Source: Platanthera guangdongensis (lineage: Eukaryota > Streptophyta > Magnoliopsida > Asparagales > Orchidaceae). Taken from it: DNA of 64,000 bases. A program made the position numbers and the translations under genes. Each line of letters starts with the position of its first letter. Within the stretch, counting starts at the first letter, position 1. Of the stretch, positions 19,366 to 29,344 are shown piece after piece. The DNA lies in assembly GCA_039583875.1 (NCBI GenBank), contig CM077155.1, positions 6,684,043 through 6,748,042 of the forward strand, read 5' to 3'. The notes beneath the pieces were generated by a model. It did no database searches, was not told the DNA's origin, and saw only the letters and a program-made list of their open reading frames with translations.

Positions 19366-20488
19366 TTCGCATATGCTACGTCCGTGCTCGATACTCTCGG
19401 TTGGCGTTTAGCCACATCCAGACCGGCTTTGCTAACCTCTGCACGGGCTTCGCTCATGTTTGATGCTCCGGGCAGTCTTTAGCAGCATATAAGCGGGCTT
19501 CATCCGCTTCCATGAAATCCACCAACTCGGTACCGCACCCGCCACTCCCCGCCCCCAGTTATTGTTTGGATCCTCGAGTGGCGTGTGGGGCGCCAGCTGG
19601 TGGATTTTGTGGAAGCGAGCAAAGACCGCTTCTATGCGGACGAAAGCCGCCCGGAGCATCAAGCACAACGAAGCCCATGCAAAAGCGAGTGAAATCCACC
19701 TGGATGCGGCTGAAAGCAGCCCGAGAGCATCGAGCACCGGCGTAGCCCGTGCCATAATGCTCGCTTTTTAATAAAGTATAAACAAAATTGTAATTTTTTG
19801 GCGAAAATAATAAACATGTTATATTTTCATTTTTCATCCTTTTATTGTCAGTGATACTTTAATTTCATATTAATAAATAATAAAATTATTAAAGTATATA
19901 ATAATTTACTTTAAAAAAACTTAAAAATTGAATGTTGGGCCGCCTGCAAGGCCCACTTAGGGCCCCTTTGGAAGAGGACCCTTTACCACTCTGGGCATGA
20001 TAAAAATCAGATCTTCACCGAGCCTGTAGAGAAAAGCATTGACCCAACAGACCCGAGCCTGATCTGAATCTTTCGAGCACTTTGTGCACGTCTAATAATA
20101 AAGGAAAGATGAGCATTTGGTGTTATATTAATTATATCAATTATTTCTCTAATTAATTAGAAATTTTATATTCTTAAAAAATACTTTAGTTTATATTTTT
20201 ATATTTATATTATAAAATGGGGTTACTTCCCTCTCAATTTTTATTATGCATCATGCTCTGAGTTAAATATTTTATAAGTTTTGATAAGAGCTTCTTCAAT
20301 GTATGAATATTCGGGCTGCGGATATCTTAGACACCCACCTCTCTTGATGGAGAAAGTGGGTTGAGTGGGGTTAATCAAAGTCAACCCACTAATCTCACTC
20401 ACGTCATAATTGTGTGGCCGTGCGGTTAGCTTTTTAACCGACCTCGTGGGCCGCATGGCCAGACCCCGACCGGACTTCGTCGGGGTCT
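19366..20488. repeat. Tandem duplication unit A (about 1.1 kb)
   Basis: The unit runs from CGCATATGCTACGTCCGTGC to a hairpin-bearing end (AGACCCCGAC ... GTCGGGGTCT, 20461-20488). It is repeated immediately as unit B. It contains a large GC-rich inverted repeat (19371-19760), an AT-rich middle, GGCCCACTTAGGGCCCC and a Leu/Ser-coding-like stretch with no recognised product. Identity to unit B is high but clearly imperfect. Confidence 0.85.
19371..19760. repeat. Inverted repeat inside unit A
   Basis: Two arms of about 180 bp around AGTTATTGTTTGG are reverse complements at roughly 70-75 percent by eye. For example, TACGTCCGTGCTCGATACTC on the left pairs with GAGCATCGAGCACCGGCGTA on the right. 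Each arm also has internal subrepeats (GATGCTCCGGGCGGC / GATGCTCTCGGGCTGC), reminiscent of transposon subterminal repeats. Confidence 0.8.
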
Positions 20489-21179
20489 GGATATTCGCAT
20501 GGGCTACGTCCGTGCTCGATACTCCAGGTTGGCCTTCAGCCACATCAAGACTGGTTTTGCTCACCTCTGCACGGGCTTCGCTATTGCTTGATGCTACAGG
20601 CGGTCTTTGGCCACAAATAAGCGGGATTGATCCGCTTCCATGAAATCCACCAGCTTGGTACCGCACCCGCCACTACCCGCCCCCAGTTATTGTTTGGATC
20701 CGCGAGTGGCGAGTGGGGCGCCAGCTGGTGGATTTTGTGCAAGCGGGCAAAGCCCGCTTCTATGCGGACTAAGCCGCCCGGAGCATCAAGCACAACGAAG
20801 CCCATGCAAAAGCCAGTGAAATCCACCTGGATGCGGCTGAAGTCCGCCCGAGAGCATCGAGCATCGGCATAGCCCATGCCATAATGCTCGCTTTTTAATA
20901 ATGTATAAACAAAATTGTAATTTTTTGGCCAAATAATAAAAATGTTTATATTTTCATTTTTCATCATTTTATTTCCAGTGATACTTTAATTTCATATTAA
21001 TAAATAATAAAATTATTAAATTATATAATAATTTACTTTTAAAAAAAACTTAAAAATTTTGAATGTTAGGCCTAGCCCGACCTGCAAGGCCCACCTAGGG
21101 CCCCTTTGGAAGGGGGCCCTTTACCACTTTGGGCATGATAAAAATCAGACCTTGACCGAGCCTGTAGAGAAAAGCATTG
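20489..21179. repeat. Tandem duplication unit B, left part
   Basis: It starts ATTCGCATGGGCTACGTCCG and follows unit A, including its inverted repeat (about 20490-20890). It is cut at 21179 by Gypsy-B after AAAAGCATTG and resumes at 27112 with CATTGGCCCAACAGACCC, exactly as unit A reads CATTGACCCAACAGACCC. Confidence 0.9.
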
Positions 21180-21375
21180 TGTACAACCCCGTATTCGCGA
21201 AGAGTGGGTCCCAAACAAGTCGGACGCGTTTTTAAGCTTTTTGGAGATTTTGCACTCTCGGTGGCCAATTTTGGCTCTGGCCTGGAAATATACTAGCAGG
21301 GGGAAAAACTTTACTCCCCCCCCCCCCCCCCCCCCCCGTGGCCCCTTCTGTGAGGCAGGTGCAACGGCTTGGCAG

Positions 21376-22000
21376 GGGCGAGACTGGCCCGGGGCCGGGT
21401 CTCGCCCGCCCCGCGGGCAGGTGGGGGCGAGACCGGCCCGGGGCCGGGTCTCGCCCTCCCCGCGGGCAGGTGGGGGCGAGACCGGCGCGGGGCCGGGTCT
21501 CGCCCGCCCCGCGGGCAGGTGGGGGCGAGACCGGCGCGGGGCCGGGTCTCGCCCGCCCCGCGGGCAGGTGGGGGCGAGACCGGCGCGGGGCCGGGTCTCG
21601 CCCGCCCCGCGGGCAGGTGGGGGCGAGACCGGCCCGGGGCCGGGTCTCGCCCGCCCCGCGGGCAGGTGGGGGCGAGACCGGCCCGGGCCGGGTCTCGCCC
21701 GCCCCGCGGGCAGGTGGGGGCGAGACCGGCCGGGGCCGGGTCTCGCCGGGGGCAGGTGGGGGCGAGACCGGCCCGGGGCCGGGTCGCCCGCCCCGCGGGC
21801 AGGTGGGGGCGAGACCGGCCCGGGGCCGGGTCTCGCCCGCCCCGCGGGCAGGTGGGGGCGAGACCGGCCCGGGGCCGGGTCTCGCCCGCCCCGCGGGCAG
21901 GTGGCGGCGAGACCGGCCCGGGGCCGGGTCTCGCCCGCCCCGCGGGCTGGTGTGGGCGAGACCGGCCCGGGGCTGGGTCTCGCCCGCCCTGCGGTTTGGC
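21376..22000. repeat. 49 bp hairpin array in the Gypsy-B 5' LTR
   Basis: The unit GCGGGCAGGTGGGGGCGAGA, then CCGGCCCGGGGCCGGGTCTC, then GCCCGCCCC contains the inverted pair GGCGAGACC / GGTCTCGCC. There are about thirteen copies, some with small deletions. Because 49 is not a multiple of three, all frames stay open; the R/G/P-rich frames here are artefacts. Confidence 0.95.
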
Positions 22001-22167
22001 ATGAGGGCTCTCCCCATCATTGGCCCCCTTTGGGCCTTGTCGTTACCGTTTTTGCCCCCGGGATGTTTTTACCTCTTTGCCCCCCGGCGTGGCGGTTTCC
22101 TATTGGCTCAAGGCTTATTTGTCTTGGGGGCGTTTCAGACATTATGGGTCATGTGCTTGGGAAAAAC

Positions 22168-22176
22168 TATAAATAG
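22168..22176 (+). promoter_or_regulatory. TATA box of the Gypsy-B 5' LTR
   Basis: TATAAATAG sits in the context conserved with Gypsy-1 and the Gypsy-B 3' LTR (26811-26819). Transcription would start about 30 bp downstream. Confidence 0.7.
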
Positions 22177-22471
22177 ACCCCCTTGGGTGCCTTTGGGGAG
22201 GATCTTTTTGGCTTCCTCCTCCCTTAGTTCCTCCTTGGTAGAGTAGAGAGGGCTCCTCCAAGGCACCCTAGCTCGAGCATTGGCTAGGGAGGGGAAGAGC
22301 TCAGGTAGCCTTCCGGGTGTGAGGTGAGACCTCCGCGCTAGAGCCGAGGGTCTGTTCCTAGTTTCCCAAGTCTTCGGTCCGTGACGTTCCTCCGAGTGTA
22401 GTAGGTGTGAGGTCACCCCTCTTTTGGGACCCCGAACTCCACGAGAGACCAAGTTTTTGGTTTCAACATTT

Positions 22472-22485
22472 TGGTGCGGTGAGCG
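22472..22485 (+). other. Gypsy-B primer-binding site candidate
   Basis: TGGTGCGGTGAGCG lies 3 nt after the LTR and begins with TGG as expected for a tRNA 3' CCA. I did not identify the tRNA. Confidence 0.6.
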
Positions 22486-22523
22486 TGGAGAGTGACCAGC
22501 ACAGAAGATCTCGGGAGAGAGTC

Positions 22524-24110
22524 ATGACTGGAGGTGAGGGAGGTAGTGATGATCTCGGCGAGCTCCCTAGCTCGGGACCCTTTGTGGGGAGGCAAGAGTT
22601 CATGGCCTCCATCCAGGGTATCATGGAGATGCTGCGAAGCATTGCTCCTCAGGGTGGCAGCTCCACCCCGACCCCCCAGGAGCTAGCTCCCCCCCTCGAC
22701 GAGTCGAATCCCAGGGGTCTAGGCGAGATGACCCCAGCGGGGGAGAAGGAAGTGAACCAGGAAGAAGGCCCGGGAAGGAGAGGATGGGAGATGGGGTCGA
22801 GCGAGACCTCACCGGCCGGGAGCTGTTCTCCAGCCCGACGAGTGCCAATCTCCCAGGCGAGCAGGTGGCGTGAGTGGAGCAGGCGAGACCCCCCCCCCCC
22901 CCTAGGGGGTCACCCTTCAGCGAGCTGATTATCTCAGCTCCCGTTCCCGAGGGATTCAGAGAGCCAGACATGGCTTACTATACGGGGAAGGATGACCCCG
23001 TCCAACATCTGCAGTGGTTCGAGGATGCCGTCTCCATCAGGTCGATGACGGATGCCTTCAAGTGTCGCCTCTTTGCGATCACGCTGAAGGAAAAGGCAAG
23101 AGACTGGTTCCACCAACTCCCTCCGAGGTCAATCTATGGGTTCGAGGACTTGAGCCGAAGCTTCCAGCTCCGCTTCTCCACCTCCAAGAAGCGGAAGAGG
23201 AGTCCTGAGTCCATCTTCTTGATAAGGCAGGGGGCCGAGGAGTCGCTGGCCCGCTACGTAGACCGGTTCCAAGAGGAGATCTTGGAGGTCCAGGAGATGT
23301 CAGGGTATGCTCTCCAAATGGCCTTCACCGTTGGGCTGAAGGAGGGCTTCTTCAAGATGAGCTTGACCCGGAAAGCCCCCCTTTCCTTCGAGGAGCTGAT
23401 GGAAAGGGCGGCAGAGGAGATTGCCATGGAGGCAGCCAACCCGGCATTTGTCAAGAGGTTGGAAAAGTTGACGGAGGTGTAGTCAAAGGAGCAGGGTGGC
23501 TCAAGGCATCAGGAAGGAAGAAGGAGAGAGGAGCAGAGAGCTCAGGGGTTCCAAGGACATGAGGGTCCGGAACCAGGCTGGAGGCAGCAGGGAGGACCTG
23601 CCCAAGGTCCAGGAAGAGCTCTCATCCAAGGACGGGGGAACTTCCACGGGGGCCAAGGGAGGTTCAACTTCCAGAGGCATGCCCCAAGGCAACTCTTACC
23701 CCCGCCGCAGCAAGCCTTGGAGATAGGAGGGGGAAGAGGTAACAGGAGAGAGCGTCCAGCCCGCCGAAAAAGGGGGAGGAGCGCTACCGTACTGTGACTT
23801 CCACCAGGTGGAGGGGCACGCCACAGCTACCTGCCCCGAGTTCTTGGAAGTGAGGGGGGCGAGAGGCCCTGCCAGCCGCAGCCGCCGGTACGGGTAGAAG
23901 AGGTTCTACCCGGAGAAGGGGGTGACGATATATGCGAGGACCGGGTCGACGTGGGAACCCGAGGCGGTATAGGAGTGATCCACGGTGGAGTGGGGTTGAG
24001 GCCACCCGAAAGGCAAGCCTCCATGTCATGTACAGAAGGAGCGTCGCCTCAACCTCCCAGACCCCGCGCCCAGATGAAAAGATCACCTTCTCGGTGAAGG
24101 ACCTGCCGGA
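22524..24110 (+). pseudogene. Gypsy-B gag with a C14 frameshift and a stop
   Basis: ATG at 22524 opens an acidic N-terminus (TGGEGGSDDLGELP). The frame shifts at a C14 run (22889-22902), then continues with the gag core: AYYTGKDDPVQHLQWF, ITLKEKARDWFHQLP, ESLARYVDRFQEEILEV and FEELMERAAEEIAME. A TAG at 23480-23482 replaces the GAG codon kept in Gypsy-1. A Q/G/R-rich region and a zinc-knuckle-like YCDFHQVEGHATATC (about 23789-23838) follow in another frame. Gag would form the particle; this copy cannot be translated through without frameshifting. Confidence 0.88.
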
Positions 24111-24659
24111 TCATGAGGATCCGTTCTGCGATGCGCTGGTCATCCAGACTGCCATCGAAGCCTACACCGTCTCCCGGATCCTGGTTGACAACGGAAGCTC
24201 CGTCAACGTCATTTTCAAAAAGGCGTTCGAGGGGATGAAGGTGGAGCCAAGGAGAGTGTTGTCCTCGACGGACCCCTGTTCGGATTTTCAGGGGAGAGGA
24301 AGGAGGTCGAGGGTGGAGTGGGGCTCCAAGTAAAATTGGGAGGAGTCTCGAGGAACTGCCGGTTCGTCATTGTTGACGCTCCAAGCAGCTACAACGCAAT
24401 CTTCGGAAGACCCCTCATCAGCGCCTTCCGTTGCGTGTCGTCTTCATTCCACCAATGCCTCAAGTTCAGCTCAGGCAGGATCCAGGTCAGAGTCAGGGGA
24501 GACTCCAGAATGACAAGGCAGTGCTACGTCACGGCCGTCAACACCATCTCTTGGTTGGCCAAGGCAGAGGAGATGGAGGAGATCATGGAGAGTTTGAGCA
24601 GGATGGAAGTGTTCGGCGAGGAGGAAGCGGATGACGACCACCGGGCCCAGACCCCCTGA
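24090..24659 (+). pseudogene. Gypsy-B aspartic protease domain with one frameshift
   Basis: The sequence has DALVIQTAIEAYTVSRILVD, then NGSSVNVIFKKAF, with a frame change near 24275, then GLQVKLGGVSRNCRFVIVDA and PSSYNAIFGRP. It ends at a TGA at 24657-24659. Gypsy-1 keeps the same region open. Nothing resembling RT follows before the tandem array. Confidence 0.8.
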
Positions 24660-24807
24660 GGAAGCCTCGCCCCGGCAGAGTCCTGTATGTATCTTATCTT
24701 GTAATGAGTCTAACCCCTGACCAACTGAGTCGGGGGGATCATGTAACCTATCTATTTTCCCCATTTGAGGATGTAGGATTTGGTAAGGTTTGATTGTGTA
24801 GCTCAAG

Positions 24808-25890
24808 TCCTTTGCTCCGATGACGATTCCGCCGTCAGGCTCCCACTAGCTGGCTGAGTAGGTTGATCTCTCGTGGTAGCCTTAGTCCTTTGCTCCGATG
24901 ACGATTCCGCCGCGAGGCTCCCATTAGCTGGCTGGGTAGGTTGATCTCTCGTGGTAGCCTTAGTCCTTTGCTCCGATGACGATTCCGCCGCCAGGCTCCC
25001 ACTAGCTGGCTGGGTAGGTTGATCTCTCGTGGTAGTCTTAGTCCTTTGCTCCGATGACGATTCCGCCGCCAGGCTCCCACTAGCTGGCTGGGTAGGTTGA
25101 TCTCTCGTGGTAGTCTTAGTCCTTTGCTCCGATGACGATTCCGCCGCCAGGCTCCCACTAGCTGGCTGGGTAGGTTAATCTCTCGTGGTAGCCTTAGTCC
25201 TTTGCTCCGATGACGATTCCGCCGCCAGGCTCCCACTAGCTGGCTGGGTAGGTTGATCTCTCGTGGTAGCCTTAGTCCTTTGCTCCGTGACGATTTTCCG
25301 CCGCCAGGCTCCCACTAGCTGGCTGGGTAGGTTGATCTCTCGTGGTAGCCTAAGTCCTTTGCTCCGATGACGATTCCGCCGCCAGGCTCCCACTAGCTGG
25401 CTCGGTAGGTTGATCTCTCGTGGTAGCCTAAGCCCTTTGCTCCGAGACGGTCCCGCTGCTCAGGCTCTCACTAGCTGGGCAGGGCCGGTGGTACCTCTCG
25501 TTGATGCCTAGTTGTCTCACCTCCGAGATGGATTCCGCTGCCAGACTCTCACTAGCTGGCAGGGCAGGTTGATCTCTCGTGGAGGCTAAGTCCTTCAGCT
25601 CCGAGATGGATTCCACTGCCAGGCTCTCACTAGCTGGCAGGGAGGTTGATCTCTCGTGGAGGCTAAGTCCTTTAGCTCCGGGATGGATTCCGCTGTCAGG
25701 CTCTCACTAGCTGGCAGGGCTGGCGTACCTCTCGTGGAAGCCCAAGTCCCTACGCTCCGGGGTGGTCCCGCTGTCAGGCTCCCACTAGCTGGCAGGGCCG
25801 GTGGTACCTCTCGTAGAGCAAGTGTTTGCACCCCCGAGGCCGTCTCGTCACCCAGACTCCCATTAGCTCGCTTGACAGGTTGACCCCTCC
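24808..25890 (+). repeat. Gypsy-B internal tandem array, 78 bp unit
   Basis: Eight close copies start near 24815, 24893, 24971, 25049, 25127, 25205, 25283 and 25361 (TCCGATGACGATTCCGCCGC, then CAGGCTCCCACTAGCTGGCT). After 25430, diverged 80-85 bp units continue to about 25890. The core CAGGCTCCCACTAGCTGG is shared with the Gypsy-1 and Gypsy-C arrays; the rest of the unit differs. Confidence 0.95.
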
Positions 25891-25964
25891 GGAGTCGCGC
25901 GCAAAAAGTACACTCTACAAATACGTGGGATTGGACGTTTCTTTCCGAGCTTGTGCCAACCTCA

Positions 25965-25978
25965 AAAAGAGCGGGGAT
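25965..25978 (+). other. Gypsy-B polypurine tract
   Basis: AAAAAGAGCGGGGA lies 2 nt before the 3' LTR, conserved with Gypsy-1 and Gypsy-C. Confidence 0.8.
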
Positions 25979-25980
25979 TG

Positions 25981-27111
25981 TGTACAACCCCGTATTCGCG
26001 AAGAGTGGGCCCCAAACAAGGCGGACGCGTTTTTAAGCTTTTTGGAGATTTTGCACTCTCGGTGGCCAATTTTGGCTCTGGCTTGGAAATATACTAGTAG
26101 GGGAAAAAACTTTACCTCCCCCCCCCGGTGGCCCCTTCTGTGAGGCAGGTGCAACGGCTTGGCAGGGGCGAGACTGGCCCGGGGCCGGGTCTCGCCCGCC
26201 CTGCGGGCAGGTGGGGGCGAGAACGGCCCGGGCCGGGTCTCGCCCTCCCCGCGGGCAGGTGGGGGCGAGACCGGCCCGGGGCCGGTCTCGCCCGCCGCGG
26301 CAGGTGGGGGCGAGACGGCCGGGGCCGGGTCTCGCCCGCCCCGCGGGCTGGTGGGGGCGAGACCGGCCCGGGCCGGGTCTCGCCCGCCCCGCGGGCTGGT
26401 GGGGGCGAGACCGGCCCGGGGCCGGGTCTCGCCCGCCCCGCGGGCTGGTGGGGGCGAGACCGGCCGGGGCCGGGTCTCGCCCGCCCCGCGGGCTGGTGGG
26501 GGCGAGACCGGCCCGGGGCCGGGTCTCGCCCGCCCCGCGGGCTGGTGGGGGCGAGACCGGCCCGGGGACGGGTCTCGCCCGCCCCGCGGGCTGGTGGGGG
26601 CGAGACCGGCCCGGGGCCGGGTCTCGCCCGCCCTGCGGTTTGGCATGAGGGCTCTCCCCATCCTTGCCCCCTTTGGGCCTTGTCGTTACCGTTTTTGCCC
26701 CCGGGATGTTTTTACCTCTTTGCCCCCCGGCGTGGTGGTTTCCTATTGGCTCAAGGCTTATTTGTCTTGGGGGCGTTTCAGACATTATGAGTCATGTGCT
26801 TGGGAAAAACTATAAATAGACCCCCTTGGCTGCCTTTGGGGAGGTTCTTTTTGGCTTCCTCCTCCCTTAGTTCCTCCTTGGTAGAGTAGAGAGGGCTCCT
26901 GCAAGGCACCCTAGCTCGAGCATTGACTAGGGAGGGGAAGAGCTCAGGTAGCCTTCCGGGTGTGAGGTGGGACCTCCGCGCTAGAGCCGAGGGTCTGTTC
27001 CTAGTTTCCCAAGTCTTCGGTCCGTGACGTTCCTCCGAGTGTAGTAGGTGTGAGGTCACCCCTCTTTTGGGAACCCGGACTGCACGAGAGACCAAGTTTT
27101 TGGTTTCAACA
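25981..27111 (+). repeat. Gypsy-B 3' LTR (1131 bp)
   Basis: It has the same ends as the 5' LTR. It has about ten 49 bp hairpin units (26166-26640), a short C run and TATAAATAG at 26811-26819. Scattered substitutions and single-base deletions inside the array suggest the insertion is not very recent. Confidence 0.95.
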
Positions 27112-27545
27112 CATTGGCCCAACAGACCCGAGTCTGATCCGAATCTTTTGGGCACTTTGTGCACGTCTAATAATAAAGGAAAGATGAGCATTTGGTGTTA
27201 TATTAATTATATCAATTATTTCTCTAATTAATTAGAAATTTTATATTCTTAAAAAATACTTTAGTTTATATTTTTATATTTATATTATAAAATGGGGTTA
27301 CTTCCCTCTCAATTTTTATTATGCATCATGCTCTGAGTTAAATATTTTATAAGTTTTGATAAGAGCTTCTTCAATGTATGAATATTCGGGTTGCGGATAT
27401 CTTAGACACCCACCTCTCTTGGTGGAGAAAGTGGGGTGAGTGGGGTTAATCAAAATCAACACAATAATCTCACTCACGTCATAATTGTGTGGCCGTGCGG
27501 CTGGCTTTTTAACCAACCTCGTGGGCCGCATGGCTAGACCCCGAC
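27112..27545. repeat. Tandem duplication unit B, right part
   Basis: It continues unit B after Gypsy-B: CATTGGCCCAACAGACCCGA through ATGCATCATGCTCTGAG and GTGGCCGTGCGGCTGGC to TAGACCCCGACCAGGCTTCG, matching 20035-20478 of unit A. Identity stops near 27545. Confidence 0.9.
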
Positions 27546-28155
27546 CAGGCTTCGCCGGCCGACCCTTTGGCCGCCGCTCAACTTCCGCCACCCGTTCTCC
27601 ACTAGTTCGGTCGTGCAACCTCCACACCTCATCATACGTGTAACCACTCATTATGGGGTGGTCTGTATAACCGAATCAACATAATCGGCGTGCACGTAAC
27701 CGATTACATAGATGTGAATATGTTTGTAGTAAAATATATGATGGCGGGTGCGATTGGCAAAAACTCGCATGATGAGTGTGCATATAGTGGAAATTCGCAT
27801 AACGGTCTACATGTAGTAAATTATATAATTATGGTGTGCACATAGCCATATAATCCATCATTGGCGTGCACATAACAATGAAACCCATTATGGTCGTGTG
27901 TATAGCCATAAAACCACCAATGATTGGTGTGCGCCTAGTATATCATATTGTTACGGTGTGCAGAGGGGCAAATATCATAACCATTTAATTACGAAAATGT
28001 CACTCTCAAAATCTATAAAAAGGCCTTTAGAGTCTCATTTCATCGGACTTTGTCTCCTATGCCTAAGAGAGCTCCAGAGGATTCCTTCGAAGATCTCTCT
28101 GCGTGCTTGAATAATTCCTTAAAGATCTTTGAAAGTCTTTGAAGATCCATTCGAA
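27546..28155. other. LTR-like repetitive DNA, no gene
   Basis: 27640-27960 carries loose repeats of GTGCACATAGCC/GTGCACGTAACC words. A TATAAAA at 28014-28020 is followed by a pyrimidine-rich, leader-like stretch. This resembles U3-R of an LTR, but no ends or target duplications were found. Confidence 0.4.
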
Positions 28156-28500
28156 GATCTCCTTCCGAGCACATTGCTTTAGACTCCGTTGCTCGGGAAC
28201 AAAGCACTAAGTGTACCTTCCAGATTGCACCGAGCACATTACTCCAGACTCCGCTGCTCAGGAACATATTACCAAGTCCAACTTCCAGATTGCACCGAGC
28301 GCATTGCTCCCAACATCGCTGCCCTGGAACAAAGCACCAAGTACAACTTCCAGATTACACTGACCACATTCCTCCCGACACCGTTGCTCGAGATCAGAGC
28401 ACCACGGGCAGCTTCCAGATTGCGCCGAGCACATTGTTCCTGACTCCGCTGCTTGGGTCCAGAGAACTAGTAGCACTTTTCAGATTGCTTCGAGCACATC
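28156..28500 (+). repeat. 65 bp tandem array
   Basis: CAGATTGCACCGAGCACATT and variants start at 28221, 28286, 28351, 28416 and 28481, with a diverged unit before them. Each unit also contains CTCC(A/G)ACTCCGCTGCT and GGAACAAAGCACCAAG. Confidence 0.92.
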
Positions 28501-29344
28501 CTCATCCATCAATGTACTTTTTGCCAACTCCAGCAATCCGAAAAATACTTAACTTTCTGAACGATGATCTGTCACCCTCAGAAGCACCTCTTCTACTACA
28601 ATAACGAGTGACGGCATGTCGCCCTCGAATTCTCAATTTTCACATGTAACACGTCAAGATATAATGAAATTTGGCCGGCACAGTCCCGCCCCGTGATTCT
28701 TCCCCTTTCAAGGGTTTTTCATGTAAAAAATTTACTTGCTACCCGTTAAATTTTTCTGTGTCTGTTTGCGCGCTCGACACACTCACAAGTTAGGATAATT
28801 CGTTTTCGACCAATGCACATGGGCCTTCACGTGTCCGTACTTGAATATGTTCAAGTACCGAAGTAAGTCAACCATGGCGGGCTTTAAAACCATAATGCAA
28901 TGGGTGGTGTGATCTTCCCGCGGCGCCGTTATTGTTGACGGTTGACCTGAACAATAAGCCCAATGACGTGGCAGTTGACTCATTCTACATATAAGGGCAC
29001 AGGAACACGTGGCAGTGGGGTCCAACACAGTCAAACTTCCTCTGGAGACGGGTGAGCTACCAACTTGATGTTTTTCGGATGCTGTTATGTGCAAATCAGA
29101 TTAAGTATAAATCAAGCTAAAAAATTAAAAATACTTGTGAACCTATAAAGGGCTGGTCTGCACATAGCCGTTTGGCAATTTTTTTAAAAGAATGATTTGC
29201 ACGTAGCTAAAATTGATTTGCACATAAAATTGAGCTTTCCTAATAATGCACTCGTCCTACCAACATATATTTATTCTGTTTTGACAGAATATTCATTTGT
29301 TACAAAATAAAAATTATTATTTTGTATTCCAACATATATTTTTA
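28501..29344. other. Intergenic DNA with LTR-like words
   Basis: CAAGGGTTTTTCATGTAAAA near 28709 resembles Copia U5. 29140-29240 repeats the GCACATAGCC words seen at 27640-27960, so this may be the other side of the same damaged element. No coding region is supported. Confidence 0.4.

Larger units (their letters stand above)
21180..22468 (+). repeat. Gypsy-B 5' LTR (1289 bp)
   Basis: It starts TGTACAACCCCG and ends TTTTTGGTTTCAACA. It contains a C22 run (21316-21337), about thirteen 49 bp hairpin units (21376-22000) and a TATA box at 22168-22176. It is 158 bp longer than the 3' LTR, mainly from about three extra 49 bp units and a longer C run. Confidence 0.95.
21180..27111 (+). mobile_element. 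Gypsy-B: complete gag-protease-only Gypsy-type LTR element (5932 bp)
   Basis: CATTG target duplications at 21175-21179 and 27112-27116 bracket TGTACAACC ... TTTCAACA. The parts are 5' LTR, primer site, gag, protease, a 78 bp tandem array, polypurine tract and 3' LTR. No RT, RNase H or integrase is present, so it is non-autonomous. It is inserted in the second copy of a tandem duplication, and unit A serves as the empty-site reference. Confidence 0.95.

Noticed and set aside
20461..20488. Hairpin AGACCCCGAC...GTCGGGGTCT considered as a Helitron 3' end
   Set aside because: No CTRR terminus follows and no 5' TC end was found; it sits at the junction of a tandem duplication.
21241..22246. Several overlapping 210-310 codon Arg/Gly/Pro-rich open frames
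   Set aside because: They run through the 49 bp GC-rich LTR array; the unit is not a multiple of three, so every frame stays open. No real protein features are present.
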